64,000 nt of DNA. Source: Streptomyces smyrnaeus (GTDB lineage Bacteria > Actinomycetota > Actinomycetes > Streptomycetales > Streptomycetaceae). Each line of letters opens with the position of its first letter. The first letter of the stretch is position 1. The position numbers and the translations under genes are program-made. A model generated the notes under the pieces. The model was not told where the DNA came from. It saw only the letters and a program-made list of their open reading frames with translations, and searched no databases. The stretch is taken from assembly GCF_017676345.1 (NCBI RefSeq), contig NZ_JAFFZM010000030.1:1-64000 (forward strand), read 5' to 3'. Positions 44,030 through 52,954 of this stretch are shown in pieces.

Positions 44030-44140
44030 CGACGGCGGAGGCCGCTGCGGGTCCGGCGGCACGGTACCGGACCCGCCGACGCCCCGCGGGCCAACGTCCC
44101 ACGGCGTGCGCCGGGTTCGCCGGGCGCGGCCTGCTGCCGG

Positions 44141-44146
44141 TACGGT
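44141..44146 (+). promoter_or_regulatory. Possible -10 hexamer of the M50 peptidase gene (leaderless)
   Basis: TACGGT ends eight bases before the ATG at 44155; the bases in between (ctgacccc) are not a ribosome binding site. Confidence 0.35.
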
Positions 44147-44154
44147 CTGACCCC

Positions 44155-44952
44155 ATGACCAGCGCAGCCACCCACCCGGACCACCACCGGATCAGCCCGG
44201 TCTTCCTCGGACTCGTCGCGATCATGGCGGTGTCCGGCTGGGGCGTGTGGGCGGGCTGGGCCGAGGTGACGGGCGTCGCCGTGTTCTTCTTCGTCGTCTC
44301 CGGCTGGATCGTCTCGCTGTGCCTGCACGAGTACGCGCACGCGCGGTCCGCACTCGGCGCCGGGGACGTGTCGGTGGGCGCGAAGGGCTATCTGACGCTG
44401 AACCCCCTGCACTACACCCACGCGATGCTCAGCATCGTGCTGCCGGTCCTCTTCGTCGTCCTCGGCGGCATCGGACTGCCGGGCGGGGCCGTCTACATCG
44501 AACGCGGCCGGATCAGCGGCCGCTGGAAGCACAGCGTGATCTCGGCGGCGGGACCGCTGACGAACGCGCTGTTCGCGGCCGTGCTCACGGCGCCGTTCTG
44601 GCTCGACGCGATGGGGAACGTGCCCATCGCCTTCCGCTGCGCACTCGCCTTCCTCGCGCTGCTCCAGGTGACGGCCGCGCTGCTGAACCTGCTGCCCGTG
44701 CCGGGGCTCGACGGGTTCGGGATCATCGAGCCCTGGCTGTCGCCACGCGCCCGGCAGCAGGCGGAGCCCTTCGCTCCGTTCGGGCTGCTGATCGTCTTCG
44801 GCTGTCTGTGGATTCCGCAGGTCAACGAGGTCTTCTGGGACTTCGTCGACGCCCTGCTGCGCGGCATGAACGTCTCCGAAGCCGAGACCTATCTCGGTCT
44901 CGAATACTTCCGCTTCTGGGAGGGCGAACCCCAGAACGTGCTGGTGCCGTAG
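44155..44952 (+). CDS. Site-2 protease family (M50) intramembrane metallopeptidase
   Basis: 265-residue membrane protein. Zinc-binding HEYAH (residues 58-62) lies in the second hydrophobic segment and the third ligand region is 'LLNLLPVPGLDGFGI' (N-x-x-P-x-x-x-x-D-G), as in the compact S2P/SpoIVFB group. About five to six transmembrane segments. Such enzymes cut membrane-bound anti-sigma factors or clear signal peptides; the target here is unknown and no anti-sigma factor gene is adjacent. The ATG at 44155 has no ribosome site but a -10-like hexamer just upstream. Confidence 0.87.
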   Translation: MTSAATHPDHHRISPVFLGLVAIMAVSGWGVWAGWAEVTGVAVFFFVVSGWIVSLCLHEYAHARSALGAGDVSVGAKGYLTLNPLHYTHAMLSIVLPVLFVVLGGIGLPGGAVYIERGRISGRWKHSVISAAGPLTNALFAAVLTAPFWLDAMGNVPIAFRCALAFLALLQVTAALLNLLPVPGLDGFGIIEPWLSPRARQQAEPFAPFGLLIVFGCLWIPQVNEVFWDFVDALLRGMNVSEAETYLGLEYFRFWEGEPQNVLVP

Positions 44953-45005
44953 ACGGCACGTGCCGGTGCCGTGGGCGGGAGGCCGCCAGGCGCCGGACCG
45001 TTCGG

Positions 45006-45200
45006 CTAGTCGGCGGCCCGGGCCGTACGGCGGTGGTAGTACCAGGCCATGTTCGAGGTCAGGCCCGCCAGCAGGACCCAGACGACGCCGAGCCAGCTGC
45101 CCTTCGCGAAGGACACCACGGCCGCCACGACGGCCAGGACACAGATGACGGTCGCGTAGAGGGCGAGGCCCTTGGGGACGCGGCGGGTGGGGGCTGACAT
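45006..45200 (-). CDS. Small two-transmembrane protein of unknown function
   Basis: 64 residues: basic N terminus (PTRRVPKG), hydrophobic segment 12-32, short loop (AKGSWL), hydrophobic segment 36-52, basic tail (YYHRRTARAAD). The ATG at 45200 is preceded by a GAGAGGGG stretch. It lies downstream of the DHA2 efflux gene, beyond a hairpin. No family recognised. Confidence 0.65.
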   Translation of the reverse strand: MSAPTRRVPKGLALYATVICVLAVVAAVVSFAKGSWLGVVWVLLAGLTSNMAWYYHRRTARAAD

Positions 45201-45224
45201 GGCTCGGTCTCCAACGAGAGGGGC

Positions 45225-45250
45225 GGTGCACGGGTGCACAGGCGTGCACC
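45225..45250 (-). terminator. Hairpin between the DHA2 efflux gene and the small membrane protein gene
   Basis: GGTGCACG-N10-CGTGCACC; the loop repeats GGTGCAC. It is located after the efflux gene stop, so it may terminate or attenuate that transcript. Confidence 0.45.
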
Positions 45251-45262
45251 CGCCATTGTCCC

Positions 45263-46768
45263 TCACGCCTGACGGCGAGCCGCATCGCGGGCCGCGTCCC
45301 GGGCGTCGCGGCGCCCGAACAGGATGTCGACGACGGCCACCACCAGCGCACCAGCGACGAAGCACACCGCGGTGAGCAGCCCGTAGTCCAGCGCGGTCGC
45401 CCAGTCGTGGCTGCTGGCCAGCCAGGCGAAGAAGACGGCCCCCACGGCGGCGATCCCGGCGGCGGAACCGATCCGCTGGCCGGTCTGGATCACGCCCCCG
45501 GCGGCGCCACCCTGCGCGACGGGCACCGAGCGCAGCGCGAGGGTCTGGTTGGGGGAGATGACCAGCCCGGAGCCGAGGCCGGCGCAGAGCATCGGCCCGA
45601 TCAGCGCCCAGCCCACACTGCTGTTCTGCACCTCGTGCACCGTCAGCGCCGCCCCGGCGAGACCGATCAGGACGAGCACCAGGCCGAGAGCGATCAGCGG
45701 GCGGCCCACACGGGTGATGAACCGGCCGCCGACAGCCGCGGAGACCGCCGAGCCGATGGCGAAGGGCGTCAGCGTCAGTCCGGCCTGCAGGGCGCTGTAG
45801 CGCATCCCGTTCTGCAGGAAGAGGGTGAAGATGAAGAAGATCGTGGTGAACCCGGCGAAGTACACCAACCCCAGCAGCGCCCCCAGCGAGTACGAGCGGT
45901 CCTGGAAGAGGCGCAGGTTGACCAGAGGCTCCTTGCCGCGCCGCAGATAGACCCGCTCCCACCACACGAAGGAGCAGATCAGCAGCACACCCAGCGGCTC
46001 CAGCAGCCACTTGCCCTGCCCATGCCACTGGCGTTCCTCCACCAGCGGCAGCATCACCGCGATCACCCCCGCCCCCAGCAGCAGTACACCGAGCGGGTCC
46101 AGGCTGTGGCGGTGCTCGGTGTCGCGCTCCGCGCAGGCGCGGGGCACCAGGCGCAGGGCCAGGAGGAAGGCGATGATGCCGATGGGCAGGTTGACGAAGA
46201 ACACCCAGCGCCACCCCTCGGCGGCGCCGAAGACCTGGATGAGCAGCCCGCCCAGCAACGGGCCGATCGCGGTCGACAGGCCGATGGTGGAGCCGAGCAT
46301 CCCGAAGGCCTTGCCGCGCTCGGCGCCGCGGAACAGCTGCTGGATCATCCCGGAGATCTGCGGCATCAGCAGCCCGCCGCCCACGCCCTGCAGCAGCCGG
46401 GCCCCCACCAGCCACCCGGCGCCCTGTGCGAATCCGCAGGCCATGGAGGCGACGGTGAACAGGATCAGCCCGGCGAAGAAGGCGGTGCGCCTGCCCAGCG
46501 CGTCCCCGATCCGGCCGGAAGGCACGAGCACGAGACCGAAGGTGAGGGCGTAACCGGAGACCACCCAGGAGAGTGCCGACTCCGAGGCGCCCAGCCCCTT
46601 CTCGATGGCGGGCAGCGCGACGTTCACGATCGAGACGTCCAGCAGGGACATGAAGCCGACGAGCAGACACACCGACAGCGCCTTCCAGCGCCGTGGATCC
46701 GGTGTGTAGTCCTGCTCGTCCGTGGTCGCCCCGGCCCGCCCGGCGGCGGGTGCGGGCTGCTGTGCCAT
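45263..46768 (-). CDS. MFS drug efflux transporter, DHA2 (EmrB/QacA) family
   Basis: 501-residue membrane protein with about 14 transmembrane helices. The signature 'FMSLLDVSIVNVALPAIEKG' is the DHA2 motif D1 in helix 1, followed by 'GRIGDALGRRTAFFAGL' (motif A) and 'GARLLQGVGGGLLMPQ' (motif C-like). Exports drugs or toxic metabolites in exchange for protons. The ATG at 46768 has AGGAGG six bases upstream; upstream in-frame codons are not needed. No TetR regulator lies next to it. Confidence 0.92.
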   Translation of the reverse strand: MAQQPAPAAGRAGATTDEQDYTPDPRRWKALSVCLLVGFMSLLDVSIVNVALPAIEKGLGASESALSWVVSGYALTFGLVLVPSGRIGDALGRRTAFFAGLILFTVASMACGFAQGAGWLVGARLLQGVGGGLLMPQISGMIQQLFRGAERGKAFGMLGSTIGLSTAIGPLLGGLLIQVFGAAEGWRWVFFVNLPIGIIAFLLALRLVPRACAERDTEHRHSLDPLGVLLLGAGVIAVMLPLVEERQWHGQGKWLLEPLGVLLICSFVWWERVYLRRGKEPLVNLRLFQDRSYSLGALLGLVYFAGFTTIFFIFTLFLQNGMRYSALQAGLTLTPFAIGSAVSAAVGGRFITRVGRPLIALGLVLVLIGLAGAALTVHEVQNSSVGWALIGPMLCAGLGSGLVISPNQTLALRSVPVAQGGAAGGVIQTGQRIGSAAGIAAVGAVFFAWLASSHDWATALDYGLLTAVCFVAGALVVAVVDILFGRRDARDAARDAARRQA

Positions 46769-46957
46769 CCGTGCCTCCTGGCGAGCGCGCCCGTGACCGG
46801 TCACCGCTCCACCCCATGATGGGCAGGGTGTGCGCGGCCCGCATGTCCGAAGGCTGGGTGCCCGGAGCAACGGCCGGCTACACGGCGCCGGAACTCTTCA
46901 GATTTGCGCCTGGATGCCCGGATACGCGGCAGTCCAAGGCGCCGTCGAGCGCGAGCG

Positions 46958-47629
46958 CTAACGCCGGGCCCGGTCCGCGAGCCGGGCGGCCAGATCCGTG
47001 ACCTGGCCGCGCGTGAGCCGGGTGTCGCGGTCGCCGATGCTGACGACGAGGGCGACATCGCCCTCGCCGCTGACCGGCAACCGGACAGCGGCGACGTTCC
47101 CGCTGGGGGTGAGCAGCGGCTCACCGCGCTTCGTTTGCTGCGCCCGGTCCGCGTAGCCGAGCAGATCGTCCATCGGGAGCCGGGCGTCGTGCTGGATCTG
47201 GGGAAGCAGCACATTGACGGCATGGCCCTTGCGGACACCGATCGTGAACAGGTGGAGCCGCTCCTTGCCGAGGCGGTAGCCGCAGTCGACCAGCGCACCG
47301 TCCGACCGGGCCAGCGGCGAGTCCGCGCCGTCGGGCAGCTCACCCTCGACGGAGCCGGGCGTGACGGCACCCTTCGCCCCGGCGGCGTGCGCCGCCTCGG
47401 CCACGTCGTAGCGCACGGGACAGTCGGTGCCCGGCTTCGCAGCCATCCGCTCGACGGCGGCGACGCTCAACGGCGCGGACGTGTGCCGATTCCCCGCACC
47501 GTTCGCGCCACCCCCGTGCTCCGCACCGCTCCCGCTGTCGTCCCCGCCCCGCTGCGAGCAGCTGGCGAGCACCGCAGCGACCACGACGGCGACCGTCCAG
47601 CCGCCGCCGGGGATCTTCCGCTCCCCCAC
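46958..47629 (-). CDS. Lipoprotein of unknown function
   Basis: 223 residues. GTG start at 47629, signal sequence with lipobox ending at Cys24 (L-A-S-C), Gly/Ser-rich linker, then a globular domain with two Cys (GTDCPVRYDV and VDCGYRLGK) and a basic C-terminal tail. It follows the F420 reductase gene after 26 bases on the same strand. No characterised family was recognised; DUF3558-type lipoproteins have a similar overall layout. Confidence 0.68.
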   Translation of the reverse strand: MGERKIPGGGWTVAVVVAAVLASCSQRGGDDSGSGAEHGGGANGAGNRHTSAPLSVAAVERMAAKPGTDCPVRYDVAEAAHAAGAKGAVTPGSVEGELPDGADSPLARSDGALVDCGYRLGKERLHLFTIGVRKGHAVNVLLPQIQHDARLPMDDLLGYADRAQQTKRGEPLLTPSGNVAAVRLPVSGEGDVALVVSIGDRDTRLTRGQVTDLAARLADRARR

Positions 47630-47655
47630 CGTCCCTACCTGCCGTTCGATGTTCC

Positions 47656-48369
47656 TCAGATGTCGGTGAGGCGGACGCCCGCGTGCGCCTTGTAACGCCG
47701 GTTGACGGAGATGAGGTTGGCGACCAGCGACTCCACCTGGTGCGCGTTGCGCAGCCGCCCGGCGAAGACGCCGCGCATCCCGGGGATGCGGGCTGCCAGC
47801 GCCTGCACGATCTCGCAGTCGGCGCGCACCTCGCCCAGCACCATCACATCCGTCTCGATCTCCTCGACCTCCGGGTCGGAGAGCAGCACCGCGGACAGGT
47901 GATGGAAGGCGGCCGTCACCCGCGACTCGGGCAGCAGCGCCGCGGCCTGCTCGGCCGCGCTGCCCTCCTCCGGCACCAGCGCGTAGGCGCCCTTCTTGTC
48001 GAAGCCGAGCGGATTGACGCAGTCCACGACGAGCTTCCCGGCCAGCTCCTCGCGCAGCGCCTCGATCGTCTTGGCGTGCCCCTCCCACGGGACGGCGACG
48101 ATCACGATGTCGGACTCGCGGGCGCACTCGGCGTTGTCCGCGCCCCGCACCCCGTGCCCGATCTCCTCGGCCGCCTGCTGCGCCCGTTCGGCGGCACGGG
48201 ACCCGATCGTGACGGACATCCCGCCCCGCGCGAGCCGATAAGCCAGCCCGCGCCCCTGGTCCCCGGTCCCCCCGAGCACCCCCACCCGCATCCCGGACAC
48301 ATCGGGCAGCTCCCAGGGGTCCTTCTTGGGCGCACTGGCATTGGCGGCGGAAGAGGCAGCAGAAGTCAT
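47656..48369 (-). CDS. npdG: F420H2:NADP+ oxidoreductase
   Basis: 237-residue cytoplasmic enzyme that moves hydride between NADPH and coenzyme F420, a cofactor used in Streptomyces for antibiotic biosynthesis and detoxification. After a hydrophilic N-terminal extension of about 25 residues comes the nucleotide-binding strand 'MRVGVLGGTGDQGRGLAYRL', the NADP-phosphate contact 'VTIGSRAAERAQQAAEEI' and 'SDIVIVAVPWEG'. The C-terminal 'LRNAHQVESLVANLISVNRR' matches the actinobacterial FNO. The ATG at 48369 has AGG nine bases before it; the ATG at 48378 is poorly placed. The downstream lipoprotein may be co-transcribed. Confidence 0.9.
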   Translation of the reverse strand: MTSAASSAANASAPKKDPWELPDVSGMRVGVLGGTGDQGRGLAYRLARGGMSVTIGSRAAERAQQAAEEIGHGVRGADNAECARESDIVIVAVPWEGHAKTIEALREELAGKLVVDCVNPLGFDKKGAYALVPEEGSAAEQAAALLPESRVTAAFHHLSAVLLSDPEVEEIETDVMVLGEVRADCEIVQALAARIPGMRGVFAGRLRNAHQVESLVANLISVNRRYKAHAGVRLTDI

Positions 48370-48480
48370 ACGCCGCATCCTGCCATCCGGCAGCCCCGGT
48401 GGCCGCTGCGTACGGCCGTGAAGGTGATCACTGTCCTCCGACCGGCCACCGGACGGCGGCGGGTCGGAAGAGGACGCCGA

Positions 48481-49095
48481 TCACTTCCCGGTGCACGGCA
48501 GCTTCCTCACCACCTTGCTCATGACAGTCTGCGCAAGCTTCCCGAACACTTTGTGGGCCCGGTCCGGATCGTCGTTGAGAGGGGTGTCATTGGCATAGAC
48601 ATCGACGAGGAACCGGTTGTACTCCTTCTCAGGATCATCTTCGGCACGCGGACAATCGATGGCCGCAACGCCTCCCGCGGACCATGTCGCCACGTCGTAG
48701 CGGCCGGGGTATTTCTTGGGGGTGTCCCGGGTGTTGCGCTGCTCGATCGCCTCGGCCGGTGTACTGGCCGCCACTGTGTCATTCCGCTTCGCCCACCTGC
48801 CGACAACGGACACCTTGGGGTTACCGTCCACCAAATAGTCACAACCTTGCGACGCCGTACCGTTCCCCCACCTCCATAGCTTGTCCACCTCGATCTCTTT
48901 TCCTGGGCCGAACAGCGACGAGTAATATCGCTGAGGGATTTTCAGGCCGCAGAGGTCGTCGGGGACGGCGTAGTCCCGGCCGGGTGGAGAACTGCAGGAA
49001 CTGAGCACCACGACAAGCAGCGCACCCGCCAACAGCCGCACAGGAACCGCGACAGTGCTGTGCAGCGGAGCGAAGCTCCTGCGCCTCAAGGTCAA
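48481..49095 (-). CDS. Lipoprotein of unknown function, coupled to the DUF6571 gene
   Basis: 204 residues if the TTG at 49095 is used; it overlaps the upstream stop (TTGA). The start is uncertain: the GTG before the hydrophobic core (VRLLAGALL) would give a shorter signal peptide. The lipobox is V-L-S-S-C. The mature domain has Cys in DDLCGLK, QGCDYLVD, AIDCPRAE and KLPCTGK, four in all, plus 'RYDVATWSAGGVAAIDCP'. It is the third gene of a unit with the DUF6571 protein and a 149-residue partner. No family recognised. Confidence 0.65.
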   Translation of the reverse strand: MTLRRRSFAPLHSTVAVPVRLLAGALLVVVLSSCSSPPGRDYAVPDDLCGLKIPQRYYSSLFGPGKEIEVDKLWRWGNGTASQGCDYLVDGNPKVSVVGRWAKRNDTVAASTPAEAIEQRNTRDTPKKYPGRYDVATWSAGGVAAIDCPRAEDDPEKEYNRFLVDVYANDTPLNDDPDRAHKVFGKLAQTVMSKVVRKLPCTGK

Positions 49096-51494
49096 TTTTG
49101 CGGTCTCACGCTTCCGTGGGATCCGGCGGTGTGGGAACCGTCGGCAAATCCACTGAGCGTCCATTTGCGCGCACCATCCTTGACTGCCGCCAGTGTCTCT
49201 CCGTCCAGCCCGCGCTCCCTGCCGAACCTCCCGGCCCAGTCCTTTGAGAACTCAGCAGTCTCATGGCTGGCCTCGGTGTATTCGTAACGGGCGTCGTCCT
49301 GCGCATTCTGGGAAACCTGAGGAATATCCTTCTTGATCAACTTCATGATCGCTTCGTTTGCGCTCTCCTGCGCCCAACCCGCAGGCGTGGACAGGTGCGC
49401 ACCCGGCCCCTGACTTCCTCCGATACTCCCGGTACCCAGACCGACGAACCGATTGACCCACTTGCTGGCGCCATCCGCTTTTTCGTTGAAGTCTCGGGCC
49501 TTTGCCGTCTCATCCTGGTAAACGGCGTCAGCCTTCGCCTCGCTGAGAATCCCCGAGACGTATGATCCACCGGCGACCGCGTCTCCGGTGAGACTCTCGA
49601 CGGTCCCTCTTTCGGTGCCCGGTTTGATGTCGTTGATCACTTGCTGCAAATGGTCGAGGGTGTACATCTGCTGAGACGTCTTGATGACTCCGTAAGCATG
49701 CGGATCCCGCGCCACCTTGTTCAGGTAACCTTCGAGAGCTCCGCTGTTGAAATCAGCTTCTGCCCCCTTGACCTTGTACTCGTCGTCGGCGGTCACATTC
49801 CGCTGTACGTCCGCCGGATAGTCGGCGATCATCTCACCAAGAGTGCCTCGCATGTCGGCGAAATCGCCGCCCTTGCTGAGGGGATGGGTCTCGTCGCCGT
49901 CGACGGGGGTGCCGAACACCCGCACGGCCTCTTCCATGACGCCGACGTTGGCCTCCGAATGCACCGGTAGCTTGCCGGAGGCCACCGCGTCGGGGAGACG
50001 GCCGGTGGCACCGGCTTTCAGGGCGGCTTCGAAGCCTTCCTTGGAGTGTTTGTCGAGTTCGTCATTTTTGTCGTAGACATCGACGTCGACGATCTTCCAG
50101 TCGCGGTCCCTGACGAGGTATTCGAGGCGGTCGTTCCTGTCGGATTCGCCGTCGGCCGGATCCGGGTCGGAGGCCGGGTCGAGGTAGCCGGCTGCGGTGT
50201 CCGGATCCTTGGACATGATGCGAAGGAGGCCGTCGTACGGATCGTTCTCGAAGCGGCGGCCTGCCATTTCCGGGAGGGCAGCAGCATCGGACCCCTTCTT
50301 GCCGAAGCCGCCGTGGTCCCAGATGCCGGGGTCCTTCTCCTCGGCAGCGCGGATGTCGTCACCGAGGTCGTACAACATCTGCGGGGAGTAGCCGTCGCCG
50401 TGCTTCATGAGGGTGACGAGGGACTGGTAGCCGCGGCCGTAGGCCGAGGTGCTGCCGATGCCGCCGGCCTCGCGCAGGTTGTACTTCCACTCCTCGGCGC
50501 CGGCCTTGCGCATCTCCTTGCGCCAGTCGTCGTAGAAGTCGCCTTCCTTGCTGCGGAGCCACGCGGCGTATTTCTTGCCGTACTCCGGGGAGCTCAGCTT
50601 GAGCTTCTTGCCGTGACCATCGCGGAAGACCGGCACATTGGTGGCCGTGGCCAGGGAGTCGGCCAACGATTTCTCCGTTCCCAGGTACAGGGAACGGTGA
50701 TCCTTGTCCGTGCGGTAGGCGAGGGCGTTCAGTTTGTTCGTCGCATCGATCAGCCCCTGCGGGCCGAGCGAGTTGAGCATGGTGCGGCTGAACTGCTTGT
50801 CGTCGGCGTTCTCCCTGAGCATGGTGCGGAGCTCACGCCATTCCCCGGCGCTGAGACCGCCGCCGTCCTTCAGGGAATCGAGACGACTTGCCAGGTCCGC
50901 CGCTCGCTTCCCGGCGAAACTCTCAACGTCGCCGAGGGCCTTGCTATTGAATCCGCCGGTCTCGCCCTTGCCGTCCTTGTCCTTCGCAGCCGCCTTGAGC
51001 GCCAGCATGTTGTCGTAGTCGACGTCATCGACATGTGCGACCGCCTTCTGGATCCGGCGGTTCCATTTGCGTTCCGCGTCCATGCGGCTCGGGTCGCGCA
51101 GGGCGCCCTGTGCTTCCTCGTCCGTCATCTCGCTGGTGTCGAGGTTGCACTTACCGTACTCGTCGACCTTCATGCCGCCTTCGTTGATGGCCTGGTCACG
51201 GACCTTCTTCAGCTGCTCCCGGGCCTCGGTCAGGCGGCCGTGTGCGTCGTCCAGCAGCTCGGCGATCCGGAGCGCCTGGTGTTTCGCTGCGGACAGTTCG
51301 TGGAGTGTGATGCCCGACGACTTCCAGAAGGCGTCCGCGGACTCCCCCGCCCAGCCCTTGAGTTTGCTCCGCACGTGGTCGCGGTAGTTGTCCCGCAGCG
51401 TGCCGCAACGCTTGGCCATCGAGCGCCAGTTCTTGGCGGCCTCGGTGAGGGCGGAGAAGCGGGCGGTCATGATGTCGTGGTATGTCAGTTCCAT
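49092..51494 (-). CDS. DUF6571-type large protein with WXG100-like N terminus
   Basis: 800 residues. The first about 110 residues form long helices with 'LKGWAGESADAFWKSSG' (W-x-G followed by a helical coiled coil, 'LDDAHGRLTEAREQLKKVRD'), like WXG100/LXG proteins handled by type VII secretion. The middle is acidic and lysine-rich (GLU/ASP/LYS runs), with conserved 'LNSLGPQGLIDATNKLNALA', 'YGRGYQSLVTLMKHGDGYSP' and the C-terminal 'RFGRERGLDGETLAAVKDGA'. Matching length and layout are known from the Streptomyces DUF6571 family, whose function is unknown. No recognised toxin domain at the C terminus. ATG at 51494. Upstream neighbour is 13 bases away. Confidence 0.78.
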   Translation of the reverse strand: MELTYHDIMTARFSALTEAAKNWRSMAKRCGTLRDNYRDHVRSKLKGWAGESADAFWKSSGITLHELSAAKHQALRIAELLDDAHGRLTEAREQLKKVRDQAINEGGMKVDEYGKCNLDTSEMTDEEAQGALRDPSRMDAERKWNRRIQKAVAHVDDVDYDNMLALKAAAKDKDGKGETGGFNSKALGDVESFAGKRAADLASRLDSLKDGGGLSAGEWRELRTMLRENADDKQFSRTMLNSLGPQGLIDATNKLNALAYRTDKDHRSLYLGTEKSLADSLATATNVPVFRDGHGKKLKLSSPEYGKKYAAWLRSKEGDFYDDWRKEMRKAGAEEWKYNLREAGGIGSTSAYGRGYQSLVTLMKHGDGYSPQMLYDLGDDIRAAEEKDPGIWDHGGFGKKGSDAAALPEMAGRRFENDPYDGLLRIMSKDPDTAAGYLDPASDPDPADGESDRNDRLEYLVRDRDWKIVDVDVYDKNDELDKHSKEGFEAALKAGATGRLPDAVASGKLPVHSEANVGVMEEAVRVFGTPVDGDETHPLSKGGDFADMRGTLGEMIADYPADVQRNVTADDEYKVKGAEADFNSGALEGYLNKVARDPHAYGVIKTSQQMYTLDHLQQVINDIKPGTERGTVESLTGDAVAGGSYVSGILSEAKADAVYQDETAKARDFNEKADGASKWVNRFVGLGTGSIGGSQGPGAHLSTPAGWAQESANEAIMKLIKKDIPQVSQNAQDDARYEYTEASHETAEFSKDWAGRFGRERGLDGETLAAVKDGARKWTLSGFADGSHTAGSHGSVRPQN

Positions 51495-51507
51495 GCGGCC
51501 CGCCTCC

Positions 51508-51957
51508 TCACAGATCGTTGAGCCGGCTGCTGCCGGCCGGGATCTGCAGGCTGTTGAAATCCCGGACCCGGTCCAGCTCCAGGTTCTGGAAGGAGGTCTT
51601 CGTCGCGTTGAGGGCGTGCATCTCGCCCCTGAGCCGATCAGCGGTCTTCTTCCACGCCGCTTCCCAGCGCTCCAGGCAGAAGTCGAGCCCTTTTCTGGTG
51701 TCCCAGCCCCGCAGCTCGCCCGGCGTGGTGTTACTGCTGCCGAAGACGCTGGTCGACGCCAGCACGGCTTGGCCACCCTCCTGTACCGCGGCCGGCCCCA
51801 GGTCGGTCTCGATATAGCGGGCGGCCTCCTTCTTGTCCGTCGGCGTCACCGACAGATCCGGGCCCTCTCCACCCTTGCCCCCGGGCGCGTGCGGTGCCCG
51901 GTTGAGTTGCACAGGTGCGGATGAACCCGCGTTGTTCCGCTCTTCCCCGAAGGACAA
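51508..51957 (-). CDS. Small hydrophilic protein preceding the DUF6571 gene
   Basis: 149 residues without signal or membrane segment. An unstructured Gly/Pro/Asn-rich N-terminal part (1-45) is followed by helical sequence ('TRKGLDFCLERWEAAWKKTA', 'LRGEMHALNATKTSFQNLEL') suggestive of a WXG-like helical hairpin. First gene of the three-gene unit (13 bases before the DUF6571 start). It could form a heterodimer with the DUF6571 N terminus, as ESX partner proteins do (inference). Confidence 0.68.
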   Translation of the reverse strand: MSFGEERNNAGSSAPVQLNRAPHAPGGKGGEGPDLSVTPTDKKEAARYIETDLGPAAVQEGGQAVLASTSVFGSSNTTPGELRGWDTRKGLDFCLERWEAAWKKTADRLRGEMHALNATKTSFQNLELDRVRDFNSLQIPAGSSRLNDL

Positions 51958-52120
51958 AGCCTTCCCCCCTGCATCCGGTGAACTCGATCCCCCGTGTTCT
52001 CCGCTTCAGCAGTCCGCCACTTCGCGAACGCGGACCGTGACAGAGCGAGTACTTTACCGGCCCCGGGGAGCGGGGGGTCAACCGGCTCCGATCGGGCCCT
52101 CCCTGTCCGCGAGTGGGCTG

Positions 52121-52924
52121 TCAGCGTCGTTGGCGGGCTGCCTCGTAGAGGGTGGCTGTGGCGGCGTTGGCGGCGTTGAGGGAGGAGGCGGCGCCGTGCA
52201 TGGGGATGTGGACGGTGCGGTCGCAGCGTGCGCGCCAGGTGTTGCTCAGGCCGGTGGTCTCGTTGCCGACCAGCAGGAGGACGGGGCCGGTCAGGTCGGT
52301 GTCCCAGAGGGCGGACTCGCCGTGTTCGTCGGTGCCGATGACGGTGATGCCGCGGTCGGCCAGCCAGTCGTCCACCTCCTGGGGTGAGGGGACGCGAACG
52401 GTGGGGAGGGAGAAGAGGGAGCCGGTGGAGGCGCGGACGGACTTGGGGTCGTAGACGTCGGCGGCGTGGCCGGTGACGACCAGCCCGTCGGCGCCGAAGG
52501 CGTCGGCGGAGCGGATCAGGGTGCCCAGGTTGCCGGGGCTGGTGGGACGGTCGAAGAGGACGCCGAGGAAGGAGGGGCCGACTCGGATGCGGGCGAGGTC
52601 GTCGTCCGGCATCCGTACGACGGCGACCAACTCGGCGTCGCCCTCCGCGCGCTCGCTCAGTTCGGCGAGGAGTTCGGGTGCCATGGCGATCCGCTCGCCG
52701 GGCGCGGGCGAGTCGAGGAGTTCGCGGGCCCAGTTCGACAGCCGGCGGCCCTCGGCGTACAGCAGTGCGCTGGTCGGCCAGCCGTGCTCGACGGCCAGGG
52801 TGATCGGGCGTACGCCCTGGACCAGGAACTCCCCGGCACGCAGGCGTTTGGTGCGGTTGGTCAAAAGGGCGTGCCACTGCTGGAAGCGGGCGTTGCGCGT
52901 GGTGATCCGTGGGGCTCGCGGCAT
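52121..52924 (-). CDS. TrmH/SpoU-family RNA 2'-O-methyltransferase
   Basis: 267-residue SPOUT enzyme. After an N-terminal substrate-binding domain ('TKRLRAGEFLVQGVRPITLA') come the three family motifs: 'DRPTSPGNLGTLIRSADAFG' (motif 1), 'LLLVGNETTGLSNTWRARCD' (motif 2) and 'TVHIPMHGAASSLNAANAAT' (motif 3), which form the trefoil knot and SAM site. The expected substrate is ribose of a nucleotide in rRNA or tRNA; the position is not predictable. Its length is typical of the rRNA-type members. Confidence 0.92.
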   Translation of the reverse strand: MPRAPRITTRNARFQQWHALLTNRTKRLRAGEFLVQGVRPITLAVEHGWPTSALLYAEGRRLSNWARELLDSPAPGERIAMAPELLAELSERAEGDAELVAVVRMPDDDLARIRVGPSFLGVLFDRPTSPGNLGTLIRSADAFGADGLVVTGHAADVYDPKSVRASTGSLFSLPTVRVPSPQEVDDWLADRGITVIGTDEHGESALWDTDLTGPVLLLVGNETTGLSNTWRARCDRTVHIPMHGAASSLNAANAATATLYEAARQRR

Positions 52925-52954
52925 TCGGTCGAGAGTAGTCGAGGCCGGCGGTAC

